NCBI GenBank assembly: GCA_002083525.1
Contig: LWDM01000026.1
Location: 125,939 to 189,938, forward strand
DNA length: 64,000 bases
Source: Proteobacteria bacterium SG_bin9
Lineage (GTDB): Bacteria > Pseudomonadota > Alphaproteobacteria > Rhizobiales > Xanthobacteraceae
Direction: 5' to 3'
A program made the translations under genes and the position numbers. Of this stretch, positions 53,428-62,603 are shown piece after piece (positions within the stretch are counted from its first letter, which is position 1; the number at the start of each line of letters is the position of its first letter). The notes below the pieces were generated by a model. The model saw nothing but the letters and a program-made list of their open reading frames with translations, searched no databases and was not told where the DNA came from.

Positions 53428-54180
53428 ATGGCCGTCGATCTCAAGTCGCTGAAAGTCAAACTGTTCACCGATGGCGCCGACAAGGCGCAAATCGTTGCGA
53501 TGGCCAAGAACGCCTGGATTTCGGGCTTCACCACCAATCCGTCGCTGTTGAAGAAGGCCGGCGTCACCGACTACGTCAAATACGCGCATGAGCTCGTGGC
53601 GGCGGTGCCCGACCGGCACATCTCGTTCGAGGTGATCTCGGACGACGAGCAGGAGATGATCGCGCAGGCGCGCTTCATCTCGTCGTGGGGCAAGAACGTT
53701 TACGCCAAGATTCCGGTGATGACGACGCGGGGTGAAATGCTGTTCGACGCGGTACGCACGCTCTCGCGTGAGGGCATCAAGGTCAACATGACGGCGATCT
53801 TCACCTCCGAGCAGGTGGAGAAGGCGGTGGCTGCGCTCGATGGCGGCGCGCCTGCGTGCGTGTCGGTGTTCGCAGGCCGTCTCGGTGATGTCGGCATCGA
53901 CTATCGCCCAATTGTTGCGGATGCGGTGAAGCGGGCGCGTGCGACGAAGAATGTCGAGATCATCTGGGCGTCGACCCGCGAAGCCTTCAACGTGATTGAG
54001 GCGCACGACATGGGCTGCCATATCGTGACCGCGCCGGCCGATGTGTTGCAGAAGATGCCGGGTCTCGGCACCCAGAGCGGCGAGGATTTGACCTTCGCAT
54101 GCGTGAAGGCGTTTGTTGCCGACGCGGCATCCGCCGGCCTGACCCTGCCGCTGCCCGGATCGGCACGCGCGGCCGAGTGA
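53428..54180 (+). CDS. Transaldolase-family protein
   Basis: A 250-residue TIM barrel of the TalC/FSA class. FTTNPSLLKKAG near residue 35 and YAKIPVMTTRGE near residue 92 contain the Schiff-base lysine. KVNMTAIFTSEQ and SVFAGRLGDVGID follow. GGAG eight bases before the ATG supports the start. A link to sugar-nucleotide synthesis is unclear; it could supply sedoheptulose 7-phosphate for the heptose genes or act on dihydroxyacetone-type donors. It is probably co-transcribed with manC. Confidence 0.85.
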   Translation: MAVDLKSLKVKLFTDGADKAQIVAMAKNAWISGFTTNPSLLKKAGVTDYVKYAHELVAAVPDRHISFEVISDDEQEMIAQARFISSWGKNVYAKIPVMTTRGEMLFDAVRTLSREGIKVNMTAIFTSEQVEKAVAALDGGAPACVSVFAGRLGDVGIDYRPIVADAVKRARATKNVEIIWASTREAFNVIEAHDMGCHIVTAPADVLQKMPGLGTQSGEDLTFACVKAFVADAASAGLTLPLPGSARAAE

Positions 54181-54364
54181 GCGGGCTCCTCAACGGGGGC
54201 CGTGCCCCTTGGAATGTCTTGTAAAAACCAGGCATTCGGCGTGTAATTCTTTGAATCAAAACGTGTTTGAGGGCCCCACCGTGATGTTCGCCACTCGCCG
54301 GTTGCCGTGCTAGGAAGCGGCCGGGAATGGCAGTCACGGTTCTGCCATATCGGGGATTTGCTGC

Positions 54365-55372
54365 ATGAGTTCCGGCCAAAAGGCGTCCGCATCGGGCGAG
54401 GCAAAGCTGCGGATCGGTGTCATTGGCGCGGGCGTGATGGGAAGCAACCACGCGCGCGTGCTCGCAGGCCTGCCCGGCGTCTCGCTGACTGGCATCGCCG
54501 ACCCGCTGCAGGCCCATCGCGCGCGCGCCGAGGAGTTTATCGGCTGCCGCACCTTCACCAGCATGGATGAATTGCTCGCGGCCGGCGTCGACGCCGTGAC
54601 TGTGGCCGCCCCCACCCACTTGCATCACGAGATTTCGCTCGCCTGCATCGCCAAGGGTATTCACGTTCTCGTCGAGAAGCCGATCGCTTCGACTGTCGAG
54701 GAGGGCGTTGAGATCGTCGAAGCTGCGCGCAAGGCCGGCGTCACGCTGATGGCGGGACACGTCGAGCGCTTCAATCCGGCGGTCGCCGCGATCAAGAACG
54801 CGATCAAGGGCGAAGACATCCTGTCGATCGCCATCACCCGGGTTGGTCCGTTCCCGCCGCGCATGTCGAATGTCGGTGTGGTGATCGACCTCGCCGTGCA
54901 CGATATCGATCTGATCCGCTGGTTCACCGAATCCGACATCATCGATGTGCAGCCGCAACTCTCGAGCGCCGTCGCCGAGCGCGAGGACATCGCGCTGCTG
55001 CAGTTCCGTACCGCCTCCGGCGTGCTCGCGCATATCAACACCAACTGGCTGACGCCGTTCAAGGCGCGCAACGTCACCGTCGCAACCCGCGGCAAATACG
55101 TGATGGGCGATCTGCTGACGCGTCAGGTTACCGAGTGCTTCGGTTTCCAGCCGGACGGCAGCTATTCGATGCGTCATCTCTCGGTCGGTCACGACGAGCC
55201 GCTGCGCGCCGAGTTGCTCGCGTTCATAGACGCCGTGAAGAACGGTTCGACGCCTGCCGTCACCGGCGAGCAGGCCGTCGCCAGCCTCGAGATCGCGATC
55301 CAGTGTCTCCAGGCGCCTGTGTCTGCGGCTGCGTCATCGTCCCGGAAGGGACCGCGCGTCGTCGCCGGCTAA
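54365..55372 (+). CDS. Gfo/Idh/MocA-family sugar-nucleotide oxidoreductase (WbpB-like)
   Basis: 335 residues. The N-terminal Rossmann motif is IGVIGAGVMGSNHARVL. VEKPIAS carries the conserved Glu-Lys-Pro, and DLAVHDIDLIRW supplies the catalytic Asp/His region. Next to a DegT aminotransferase and downstream of a UDP-HexNAc dehydrogenase, it fits WbpB/WlbA, which oxidises C3 of UDP-GlcNAcA. That role is inferred from context. It follows a 184-base spacer containing no gene I can support. Confidence 0.8.
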   Translation: MSSGQKASASGEAKLRIGVIGAGVMGSNHARVLAGLPGVSLTGIADPLQAHRARAEEFIGCRTFTSMDELLAAGVDAVTVAAPTHLHHEISLACIAKGIHVLVEKPIASTVEEGVEIVEAARKAGVTLMAGHVERFNPAVAAIKNAIKGEDILSIAITRVGPFPPRMSNVGVVIDLAVHDIDLIRWFTESDIIDVQPQLSSAVAEREDIALLQFRTASGVLAHINTNWLTPFKARNVTVATRGKYVMGDLLTRQVTECFGFQPDGSYSMRHLSVGHDEPLRAELLAFIDAVKNGSTPAVTGEQAVASLEIAIQCLQAPVSAAASSSRKGPRVVAG

Positions 55373-55401
55373 TCCTCCGATCTCTCTGAACTGAAAGTCA
55401 T

Positions 55402-56553
55402 ATGAACCAGCATCTTCGTCCAGACCCCGTGCCGTTCATCGATATCGCCGCACAGCGCCGGCGGCTCGGTTCGAAGATCGACGATGCGGTTGCGCGCGTC
55501 CTGACGCATTGCCAGTTTGTCAGCGGTCCGGAGGTTGCTCGTTTCGAGAACGATCTCGCCGCTTATTGCGGCGCCAAGCATGTCATCAGCTGTGCGGACG
55601 GCACCGATGCCATCGTCATGGCCTTGATGGCGAAGGGTGTGGGGCCGGGCGATGCGGTGTTCTGCCCGTCGTTCACTTTCTGCGCCACGGCATCGCCGGC
55701 CGCCCGGGCGGGTGCGACGCCGGTGTTCGTCGATGTCGATGAGGCGACGTTCAACATGTCGGCAGCGTCGCTGCGGAGTGGCATCGCCACCGCGAAGAAG
55801 CTTGGCCTCAAGCCACGTGCCGTGATCCCGGTCGATCTGTTCGGCCAGAGCGCCGATCACGATGCAATCGCGGAGGTGGCGAAAGCCGAAGGTTTGTTCA
55901 TTCTCGACGATGCGGCGCAAAGCTTCGGTGCCCTCTACAAGGGGCGCAAGCTGGGAACGCTGGGTCACGCAACGACGACCAGTTTCTTCCCGGCCAAGCC
56001 GCTCGGGTGCTATGGCGACGGCGGCGCGATCTTCACCGAAGACGACGAACTCGCGAATATCCTGCGGAGCATCCGCGTTCATGGCCAGGGCTCGGACAAG
56101 TACGACAATGTCAGGCTCGGGATCACGGGCCGGCTCGACACCGTCCAGGCTGCCATCCTGATCGAGAAACTGAAAATATTCGACGACGAGATCGTCGCCC
56201 GCAATGCGGTCGCAGCGCGCTATACCCGCGAACTGAGCGACGTCGTGACCGTGCCGCGTATCGCCGAAGATCGCACGTCGACATGGGCGTCCTACACCAT
56301 CCGCCTGCCTGCCGGCGCCGATCGGGATGCATTTGCTGAACAGCTCAAGGCGCAGGGTGTGCCGACGGCGATCTACTACGCCCGCTCGCTTCATCAGCAG
56401 GCCGCCTATCGGCAGTACCCCGTCGCGGGCAATGGCCTCCCGGTGTCGGAAAAGCTGTCGTCCGAGGTCATCAGCCTACCGATGCATCCGTATCTGGATG
56501 AAGCGACACAGGACCGGATCATCAAGGCTGTGCGCGGCGCGCTTTCGGCCTGA
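55402..56553 (+). CDS. DegT/DnrJ/EryC1 aminotransferase (WbpE-like)
   Basis: A 383-residue PLP enzyme. FIDIAAQRRRLG is a common start in the WbpE/WlbC group. ILDDAAQSFGALYKG provides the PLP Asp, and SFFPAKPLGCYGDGG the Schiff-base lysine. It should transfer an amino group from glutamate to the 3-keto sugar made by the preceding oxidoreductase, giving a 2,3-diamino-uronic acid precursor. No WbpD-type acetyltransferase is seen nearby. Confidence 0.87.
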   Translation: MNQHLRPDPVPFIDIAAQRRRLGSKIDDAVARVLTHCQFVSGPEVARFENDLAAYCGAKHVISCADGTDAIVMALMAKGVGPGDAVFCPSFTFCATASPAARAGATPVFVDVDEATFNMSAASLRSGIATAKKLGLKPRAVIPVDLFGQSADHDAIAEVAKAEGLFILDDAAQSFGALYKGRKLGTLGHATTTSFFPAKPLGCYGDGGAIFTEDDELANILRSIRVHGQGSDKYDNVRLGITGRLDTVQAAILIEKLKIFDDEIVARNAVAARYTRELSDVVTVPRIAEDRTSTWASYTIRLPAGADRDAFAEQLKAQGVPTAIYYARSLHQQAAYRQYPVAGNGLPVSEKLSSEVISLPMHPYLDEATQDRIIKAVRGALSA

Positions 56554-56591
56554 TTTCGGCGTTTTTCTGGCCTGCTGCCTAGGCTAGAAAA

Positions 56592-56666
56592 CTAGTGGTC
56601 CGATCCTGACATTCGCCTCGAGTTCAGCGGTCGCTCCTGCGAATGTCAGGATCGAAAGACCACTAG
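56592..56666. repeat. Palindromic repeat 1 (REP-like hairpin)
   Basis: The left arm 56592-56616 (CTAGTGGTC...TGACATTCGC) pairs with the right arm 56639-56666, leaving a 22-base loop and one small three-base bulge. The roughly 25-bp stem is far longer than a terminator needs, and no T run follows. It shares its ends (CTAGTGG and TGACATTCGC) with the next element, so the two belong to one repeat family. I believe similar palindromes are dispersed in Bradyrhizobium relatives, but I could not check this. Confidence 0.8.
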
Positions 56667-56678
56667 CAAATTTAAGAT

Positions 56679-56758
56679 TCTAGTGGAGTTTTGGATTTGA
56701 CATTCGCATCATGAGTCGCCGCGAGGTAGTCAGCGAATGTCAAATCCACTCCACTAGA
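56679..56758. repeat. Palindromic repeat 2 (REP-like hairpin) abutting murJ
   Basis: The left arm 56679-56707 (TCTAGTGGAG...TGACATTCGC) pairs with the right arm 56733-56758, with a three-base TTT bulge on the left and a 25-base loop. It is 12 bases after repeat 1 and ends three bases before the murJ ATG. Any ribosome site for murJ would lie inside the right arm. Confidence 0.8.
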
Positions 56759-56761
56759 TCG

Positions 56762-58288
56762 ATGCTGGGACGCATTTTCACCGTCGGCGGATTTACGCTG
56801 CTCTCGCGGCTCACGGGCTTTGCCCGTGACATCATGCTGGCGGCGATCCTCGGCGCCGGCCCGATCGCAGACGCGTTCTTTGTCGCACTGCGGCTTCCCA
56901 ACCATTTCCGGGCAATCTTTGCGGAAGGCGCGTTCAACGCAGCCTTCGTGCCGGCCTATGCGCACGTCCATGGCAGCGGCGGTGATACATCGGCGCGGCT
57001 GTTCGCCAACCGCATCTTCACTCTGCTCTTGATCGTGCAGGTGATCCTTCTGGCCGTCGCGTGGCTGTTCATGCCGCAGCTGATCCGCGTTCTGGCGCCT
57101 GGCTTTGCCGACGACCCGCAGCGCGGTGAGCTCGCCGTGACGCTGACGCGGATCACGTTTCCCTATCTGCTGCTGATCACGCTGGTGACGCTCTACAGCG
57201 GCATGCTCAACGTGATGCACCGCTTCGCGTCGGCGGCGGCCGCACCGATCCTGCTCAACATCTCGATGATGACGGCGCTGGCGCTCGCGGTGTTCTTCCC
57301 GACCGCAGGCCACGCGGCGGCATGGGGCGTGCTCGTCGCTGGCGTGCTCGAATTCCTGCTGCTCGCAGGCGACGCCAAGCGCAACGGCATCCTGCCTGGG
57401 TTCTCAAAGCCGAAGCTCGACGAGGACGTGCGCGGCTTCTTCCGTGCGCTCGGGCCCGCGACCCTGGGCTCAATGGGCACGCAAGTGGCGCTGTTCGCCG
57501 ACACCATCATCGCGACCTTCCTCGCGGCCGGTGCGCTGTCCGCGCTCTACTATGCGGACCGGCTGAACCAACTGCCGATCGGCGTCATCGGCATCGCTAT
57601 CGGTACGGTGCTCTTGCCGGAGATGTCGCGGCAGCTCACATCCGGCGACCGCGCCGGAGCGATGGCCTCGCAGCGCAAGGCGTTCGACTTTACGCTCCTG
57701 TTTTCCGTGCCGTTCGTCGCGGCATTCCTGACGGTGCCGGACGTGATCATGCGCGCGATGTTCGCGCGCGGCGCCTTCACCAAGGCCGACGCTGCTGCAG
57801 CAGGCGCAACGCTTGCGGCCTACGCGGTTGGGCTGATCCCGTTCGTTCTCATCCGCAGCGCGGTTGCGACATTTCTCGCACGCAAGGATACGGCGACGCC
57901 GATGAAGGCGGCGCTGGCCGGCGTCGCGGTCAACGTCACGCTGAAGATCGCGCTTGTCGGCGCGCTGGCGCAGATCGGGCTGGCGCTTGCCACCGCCATC
58001 GGCGCGTGGGTTAACCTGCTGCTGGTGATTGGTCTCGCCATTCGCGGCGGTCACCTTGAGGTCGATGGCGCGTTCGCGCGCTCGCTCGACAAGTTCGTGA
58101 TTGCGGGCGTTGTCCTGGCCGCGGCGCTGTGGGGCGCGGAGCGGTGGCTTGCCGGGACCTTGCAGGGGATCGCGCTGCGCGAGGAGGCGACGCTTGGTAT
58201 CCTGATCGTGATCGGTGCCATCGTCTATGGCGTGCTTATCATGCTCTTGTTTGGCAGGCGCTGGCTGACCACATTAATTCGGCGGTAA
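56762..58288 (+). CDS. murJ: Lipid II flippase MurJ
   Basis: A 508-residue MOP-superfamily protein with about fourteen membrane helices. The N-terminus GRIFTVGGFTLLSRLTGFARD and the segment GAGPIADAFFVALRLPNHFR with FAEGAFNAAFVPAY are MurJ hallmarks. It moves lipid II to the periplasm for peptidoglycan synthesis. The frame is open upstream to 56711, but that stretch is the palindromic repeat, so ATG 56762 is the start. It is not part of the polysaccharide operons. Confidence 0.92.
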   Translation: MLGRIFTVGGFTLLSRLTGFARDIMLAAILGAGPIADAFFVALRLPNHFRAIFAEGAFNAAFVPAYAHVHGSGGDTSARLFANRIFTLLLIVQVILLAVAWLFMPQLIRVLAPGFADDPQRGELAVTLTRITFPYLLLITLVTLYSGMLNVMHRFASAAAAPILLNISMMTALALAVFFPTAGHAAAWGVLVAGVLEFLLLAGDAKRNGILPGFSKPKLDEDVRGFFRALGPATLGSMGTQVALFADTIIATFLAAGALSALYYADRLNQLPIGVIGIAIGTVLLPEMSRQLTSGDRAGAMASQRKAFDFTLLFSVPFVAAFLTVPDVIMRAMFARGAFTKADAAAAGATLAAYAVGLIPFVLIRSAVATFLARKDTATPMKAALAGVAVNVTLKIALVGALAQIGLALATAIGAWVNLLLVIGLAIRGGHLEVDGAFARSLDKFVIAGVVLAAALWGAERWLAGTLQGIALREEATLGILIVIGAIVYGVLIMLLFGRRWLTTLIRR

Positions 58289-58372
58289 AGCGGTTTGCGC
58301 GGCGGTCCGATCCGCTGCAGAATATCCCACCAGAAGCAGACGATCTGCATCAGAAAACAGTTCGGAGTGACA

Positions 58373-60673
58373 ATGGCACCCGTGAAATTCGGCGTCGGCC
58401 AGAGCGTTCGGCGCAAGGAAGACGATCCTCTCATTCGCGGCAAGGGCCGCTACACGGACGATCACTCGCCCGGCGGTGAACTGCACGCCTTGATGGTGCG
58501 CTCGCCGCACGCGCACGCCAAATTCAAGATCGACGCTGCGGCTGCGCGGGCGATGCCGGGCGTCGCCGCGGTCTATACGCACGAAGACGTGCGCGATCTC
58601 GGCAATCTGCCGTGCCTGTTCGAATTGCCGGACGGCAAGTTCATCACCCCGCCTTATCCCATCCTCGTCAGCAATGAGGTGCGTCACGTCGGCGATGCGG
58701 TCGCGTTCGTCGTGGCAACCTCTGTCGCCGAAGCGCGCGACGCGGTCGAGGCGCTGACGATCGACTGGCAGCCGTTGCCATCGGTATCCGGCGTCAAGAA
58801 CGCTGTGAAGAAAGATGCTCCGCCGGTGTGGGCCGATCAGCCGGGCAACGTGCTCTATGACACCGCCATCGGCGACAAGAAGGCGGTCGACGCGGTTTTT
58901 GCGAAGGCCCACGCCACGGCCGAGATCACCATCGTCAATCCGCGCATCGTCACCAACTACATGGAGACCCGCGCGGTCGTCGCCGAGTACGACGCCAAGG
59001 GCGATCATCTCACGCTGACGATCGGCAGCCAGGGCAGCCATCGTCTGCGCGACATTCTTTGCCAGAATATTCTGAAGATTCCGGTCGAGAAGATGCGCGT
59101 GATCTGCCCCGATGTCGGTGGCGGTTTCGGTACCAAGCTGTTCCCATATCGTGAGTATGCGCTTGCCGCACTCGCCGCGCGCAAGCTGAAGAAGACGGTG
59201 AAGTGGGTATCCGAGCGCGGCGAACATTTCCTCGGCGACGCCCAGGGCCGTGACAACGTCACCACCGCGCGGATGGCGCTGGCGGAGGACGGCAAGTTTC
59301 TCGCGATGGACGTCGATCTGATCGCCGACATGGGCGCGTATCTGTCGACCTTCGGCCCGTACATTCCCTACGGCGGCGCCGGCATGCTGCCGGGCCTTTA
59401 CGACATCCAGGCGTTCCATTGCCGCGTGCGCGCGATCTTCACCAACACGGTGCCGGTCGACGCCTATCGCGGCGCGGGCCGCCCCGAGGCCGCTTATGTC
59501 GTCGAGCGTCTCGTTGACGCGGCCGCGCGCAAGCTCGGCATGACGCCGGACGCCATCCGCCGCAAGAACTTCATTCCGCCGCGCGCGCTGCCATACACGA
59601 CCGCAACCGCGAAGGTCTACGATTCCGGCGACTTCGCCGCGCACCTTAAGCGCGCGCAGGACGTCGCCGGCTGGAAGGAGTTTCCGAAGCGCGCGAAGGC
59701 CGCGAAGAAGGACGGCCTCGTGCGCGGCATCGGCTTGGCCTCATACGTCGAGGTCTGCGGCACCATGGGCGAGGAAGTTGCCGACGTGCGCCTCGATGCC
59801 AATGGCGACGTCACCGTGCTGATCGGTACGCAGTCGAGCGGGCAGGGGCATCTCACCGCTTATGCGCAGATCATTGCCGACCAGTTCGGCATCACGGCCG
59901 ACCGTGTGCACATGATCCAGGGCGACACCGATCAGGTCGCGACGGGCCTCGGCACCGGCGGATCGAGCTCGATTCCGTCAGGCGGCGTCAGTGTCGAGCG
60001 CGCGACGCGCAAGCTCGGCGCGAAGTTGAAGGAGATTGCCGCCGAAGCGCTGGAGACCGGCGTCGGCGATCTCGAGATCAGCGACGGCGCGATCAAAGTC
60101 GTGGGCACCGATCGCTCGATCTCGTTCGCGGACATCGCCAGGCGTGCGAGCGACAAGTCGAAGCTCGTCGCGAGCGAGAAATTCTCGAGCGCCGATGGCA
60201 CCTATCCGAACGGCACTCACGTGGCCGAAGTCGAGATCGATCCCGCGACGGGCGTCATCAAGGTGGTCAACTACGTCATCGTCGATGACTTCGGCGTCAC
60301 CCTCAATCCCCTGCTGCTGGCCGGCCAGGTGCATGGCGGCACCATGCAGGGCATCGGTCAGGCGCTGATGGAGCAGGCCGTCTACGACGCCAGCGGCCAG
60401 CTCGTGACCGGCACGTTCATGGATTACGCGCTGCCGCGGGCGGCAGACGGACCGTCGATTCAGTTTGAGACCAACAACGTCCCCTGCAAGACCAACCCGC
60501 TGGGCGTAAAGGGGGCAGGTGAGGCCGGCGCCATCGGATCATGTCCGGCGGTGGTCAACGCCATCATCGAGGGCCTCAACCGGGAGTACGGGATCGATCA
60601 CATCGATATGCCCGCCACGTCCGAAAGGGTGTGGATGGCCATCGCCGAGCAACAGAAACGTCATCGTTTGTAA
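58373..60673 (+). CDS. Xanthine dehydrogenase-family molybdopterin-binding subunit
   Basis: 766 residues, the large subunit of a molybdenum hydroxylase. GQSVRRKEDDPLIRGKGRYTDD opens it. VGGGFGTK, AYRGAGRPEA (form II, not the AYRCSFR of true CO dehydrogenase), TQSSGQGH and KGAGEAGAIG with the catalytic Glu are present. It would hydroxylate aldehydes, purines or aromatics. GGAG six bases before the ATG sets the start. The usual FAD and 2Fe-2S subunit genes are not adjacent; instead two cytochrome c genes follow. Confidence 0.9.
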   Translation: MAPVKFGVGQSVRRKEDDPLIRGKGRYTDDHSPGGELHALMVRSPHAHAKFKIDAAAARAMPGVAAVYTHEDVRDLGNLPCLFELPDGKFITPPYPILVSNEVRHVGDAVAFVVATSVAEARDAVEALTIDWQPLPSVSGVKNAVKKDAPPVWADQPGNVLYDTAIGDKKAVDAVFAKAHATAEITIVNPRIVTNYMETRAVVAEYDAKGDHLTLTIGSQGSHRLRDILCQNILKIPVEKMRVICPDVGGGFGTKLFPYREYALAALAARKLKKTVKWVSERGEHFLGDAQGRDNVTTARMALAEDGKFLAMDVDLIADMGAYLSTFGPYIPYGGAGMLPGLYDIQAFHCRVRAIFTNTVPVDAYRGAGRPEAAYVVERLVDAAARKLGMTPDAIRRKNFIPPRALPYTTATAKVYDSGDFAAHLKRAQDVAGWKEFPKRAKAAKKDGLVRGIGLASYVEVCGTMGEEVADVRLDANGDVTVLIGTQSSGQGHLTAYAQIIADQFGITADRVHMIQGDTDQVATGLGTGGSSSIPSGGVSVERATRKLGAKLKEIAAEALETGVGDLEISDGAIKVVGTDRSISFADIARRASDKSKLVASEKFSSADGTYPNGTHVAEVEIDPATGVIKVVNYVIVDDFGVTLNPLLLAGQVHGGTMQGIGQALMEQAVYDASGQLVTGTFMDYALPRAADGPSIQFETNNVPCKTNPLGVKGAGEAGAIGSCPAVVNAIIEGLNREYGIDHIDMPATSERVWMAIAEQQKRHRL

Positions 60674-60816
60674 GAATATGGCTGGAATATTAGATTGGTT
60701 CTAGGGTTTTAGGGTATAGTGGTCAGGTCCGCCCGACCTTGAATCGGACGGTTCGGCTTCTGGCAGTCGCCAACATTCGTTGCGCAATTCGATTTTTCGA
60801 GAGGGAGAACCGGCCG

Positions 60817-61263
60817 ATGATACGTGGGGTTGTGATTGTGGGAACGTTGCTGCTGGGCGTCGGCGTGGTCGCCGCGCAGCAGGATTTGGTCGCTCAGCGC
60901 TCGGCGCTGATGAAGGCCAACGGAAAGAACCTCGGCACGGTTCTGAGCGCGACGGCAAAGGGCGACAAGCCGTACGATCAGGCCGCCATCGACGCTGCGC
61001 TGAACGTCCTCGACGATTCGGCAAAGAAGATGGGCGCGCTTTATGTGGACAGCACCAAGGGTCTGAAGGCCGAAGGCGATTTCCAGCCCTCGCCGAAGAT
61101 CTGGGAGAACAAGGCCGGTTTCGATGCGGAAGTGGCGGCGTTCGGCAAGGCCGTCACCGAAGCCAAAGCCAAGATCAAGGATCTCGACTCGCTGAAGGCA
61201 ACCCTGCCGACGATCGGCAAGCAGTGCGGTTCGTGCCACGAAGGTTTCCGTCTCAAGAGCTGA
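60817..61263 (+). CDS. Cytochrome c' (class II), periplasmic
   Basis: 148 residues. A signal peptide (MIRGVVIVGTLLLGVGVVAAQQ) is followed by a four-helix-type sequence, with the single heme site CGSCHEGFR at the C-terminus, as in cytochrome c'. GGGAG upstream supports ATG 60817 over the longer open frame. It may accept electrons or bind NO/CO in the periplasm. A strong terminator follows, so it ends a transcript. Confidence 0.88.
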   Translation: MIRGVVIVGTLLLGVGVVAAQQDLVAQRSALMKANGKNLGTVLSATAKGDKPYDQAAIDAALNVLDDSAKKMGALYVDSTKGLKAEGDFQPSPKIWENKAGFDAEVAAFGKAVTEAKAKIKDLDSLKATLPTIGKQCGSCHEGFRLKS

Positions 61264-61290
61264 GACATAAGGCTACAGAACGACACGAAA

Positions 61291-61320
61291 GAGCGGATGC
61301 GAGGGGCGTCCGCTCTTTTT
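61291..61320 (+). terminator. Rho-independent terminator after cytochrome c'
   Basis: GAGCGGA (61291-61297) pairs with TCCGCTC (61309-61315) around an 11-base loop and is followed by five T residues. It sits 28 bases after the cytochrome stop. Confidence 0.85.
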
Positions 61321-61460
61321 GTTTGCGCGCCCCTTCGTTTGGGCGTGGGTTGAGCGCTGAATCCCGTTCACGAGGATTTGCGATGATGGAATTTCTCTCC
61401 TAACCTCGCGGTTGGATATTTGAGCTGATTTTCCCTCAGTCTGATTTTCGAGGACCACCC

Positions 61461-62387
61461 ATGATCCGAAAACTTCTGATGCTGGCGGTCGCTGCAGCGA
61501 TCATCGGGTTCGGCGTCTACTGGGTGGTGACGATCCCCGGCACAATCCCGGCGAGCGCGCTGCCGGCCTACACGCCCAATGTCGCCAACGGGCAAACGGT
61601 GTTCAATGCCGGCGGCTGCGCATCCTGCCATGCGGTGCCCGGCGAGGATCGCAAGATGCTGGGCGGCGGTCTCGCGCTGCCGTCGCCGTTCGGCACGTTC
61701 TACGCACCGAACATCTCGCCGCATCCGCAGAACGGCATCGGCAACTGGGCCGAGGCGCAGTTCGTCACCGCGGTGCTGAAAGGCACCTCGCCGTCGGGCG
61801 AGCATTACTTCCCGGCGTTTCCCTACGGCTCGTACCGCCTCGCCAAAACCGAAGACGTGCGCGACCTGTTTGCCTTCATCAAGACGCTGCCGCCGCTCTC
61901 CGGCAAGGTGCGCCCGCATGAGCTGCCGTTCCCGTTCGACATCCGCCGCAACGTCGGCGGCTGGAAACTCCTGTTCTTCGCCGACAAGCCGTTCGAGCCC
62001 GATCCGAAGCAATCCGCCGAATGGAATCGCGGCGCCTATCTCGTGAACGGGTGGGGCCACTGCGCTGAGTGCCACAGCCCGCGCAATCCGCTCGGCGGCA
62101 TCGTTGCGTCGCAGCGCTATGCCGGGGGTCCCAATCCGGAAGGCGAGGGCTGGGTGCCGAACATCACCCAGAAGCGGCTCGGTAGCTGGCGCGAAAAGGA
62201 CTTCGCCTACTTCCTCGAGACCGGCGAGACGCCGGACGGCGACACCACCGGCGGCGTCATGGCGAAGGTCATTCGCAATACGGCCCAGCTGACGCCCGCG
62301 GACCGGCAGGCCATGGCTGTCTACCTGAAGTCGCTGCCGGCGCGTGACGGACCGCTGCGGCCGGCGAAGAAGAAGGCGGGTTCCTGA
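61461..62387 (+). CDS. Membrane-anchored di-heme cytochrome c
   Basis: 308 residues. An N-terminal hydrophobic anchor (LLMLAVAAAIIGFGVYWVV) precedes two cytochrome c domains with CASCH (about residue 54) and CAECH (about residue 196). Such proteins serve as electron acceptors for periplasmic or membrane dehydrogenases and often lie beside molybdenum hydroxylase genes, as here. Its own terminator follows at 62543. The physiological partner is inferred from position only. Confidence 0.88.
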   Translation: MIRKLLMLAVAAAIIGFGVYWVVTIPGTIPASALPAYTPNVANGQTVFNAGGCASCHAVPGEDRKMLGGGLALPSPFGTFYAPNISPHPQNGIGNWAEAQFVTAVLKGTSPSGEHYFPAFPYGSYRLAKTEDVRDLFAFIKTLPPLSGKVRPHELPFPFDIRRNVGGWKLLFFADKPFEPDPKQSAEWNRGAYLVNGWGHCAECHSPRNPLGGIVASQRYAGGPNPEGEGWVPNITQKRLGSWREKDFAYFLETGETPDGDTTGGVMAKVIRNTAQLTPADRQAMAVYLKSLPARDGPLRPAKKKAGS

Positions 62388-62542
62388 CCGCCGGAAACGC
62401 CACCAAAGTGCTGGTATACGCATAGGGCTATGTGCTCACGGCTCTTCTCGCGTGGCCCAAAGCATGATTTCTAGCGCCCATTCGGACGGGGCGGCTCACC
62501 GCTCCGCGTCAAGAAAAAGCGTTGAACCCGAATCAGGGACTG

Positions 62543-62570
62543 GCGGCAGGTTTCTGCCGCTTTTTCTTTT
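62543..62570 (+). terminator. Rho-independent terminator after di-heme cytochrome c
   Basis: GCGGCAG (62543-62549) pairs perfectly with CTGCCGC (62554-62560) across the loop GTTT. TTTTTCTTTT follows immediately. Confidence 0.88.
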
Positions 62571-62603
62571 TCCCTGACCCTTCAAGGATCGTTTCCCGGG
62601 CCG

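Noticed and set aside
51796..54021. A 741-codon open frame on the minus strand
   Set aside because: It lies opposite manC, the transaldolase gene and the end of the epimerase gene, all with clear motifs. Its product is Arg/His/Asp-rich low-complexity sequence typical of antisense frames in high-GC DNA.
54194..54210. GC-rich hairpin after the transaldolase gene
   Set aside because: A short GGGGC/GCCCC stem with no T tract; not enough to call a terminator.
58373..60673. Aerobic CO dehydrogenase large subunit coxL
   Set aside because: It carries AYRGAGRPEA and not the AYRCSFR active-site loop of true CO dehydrogenase.
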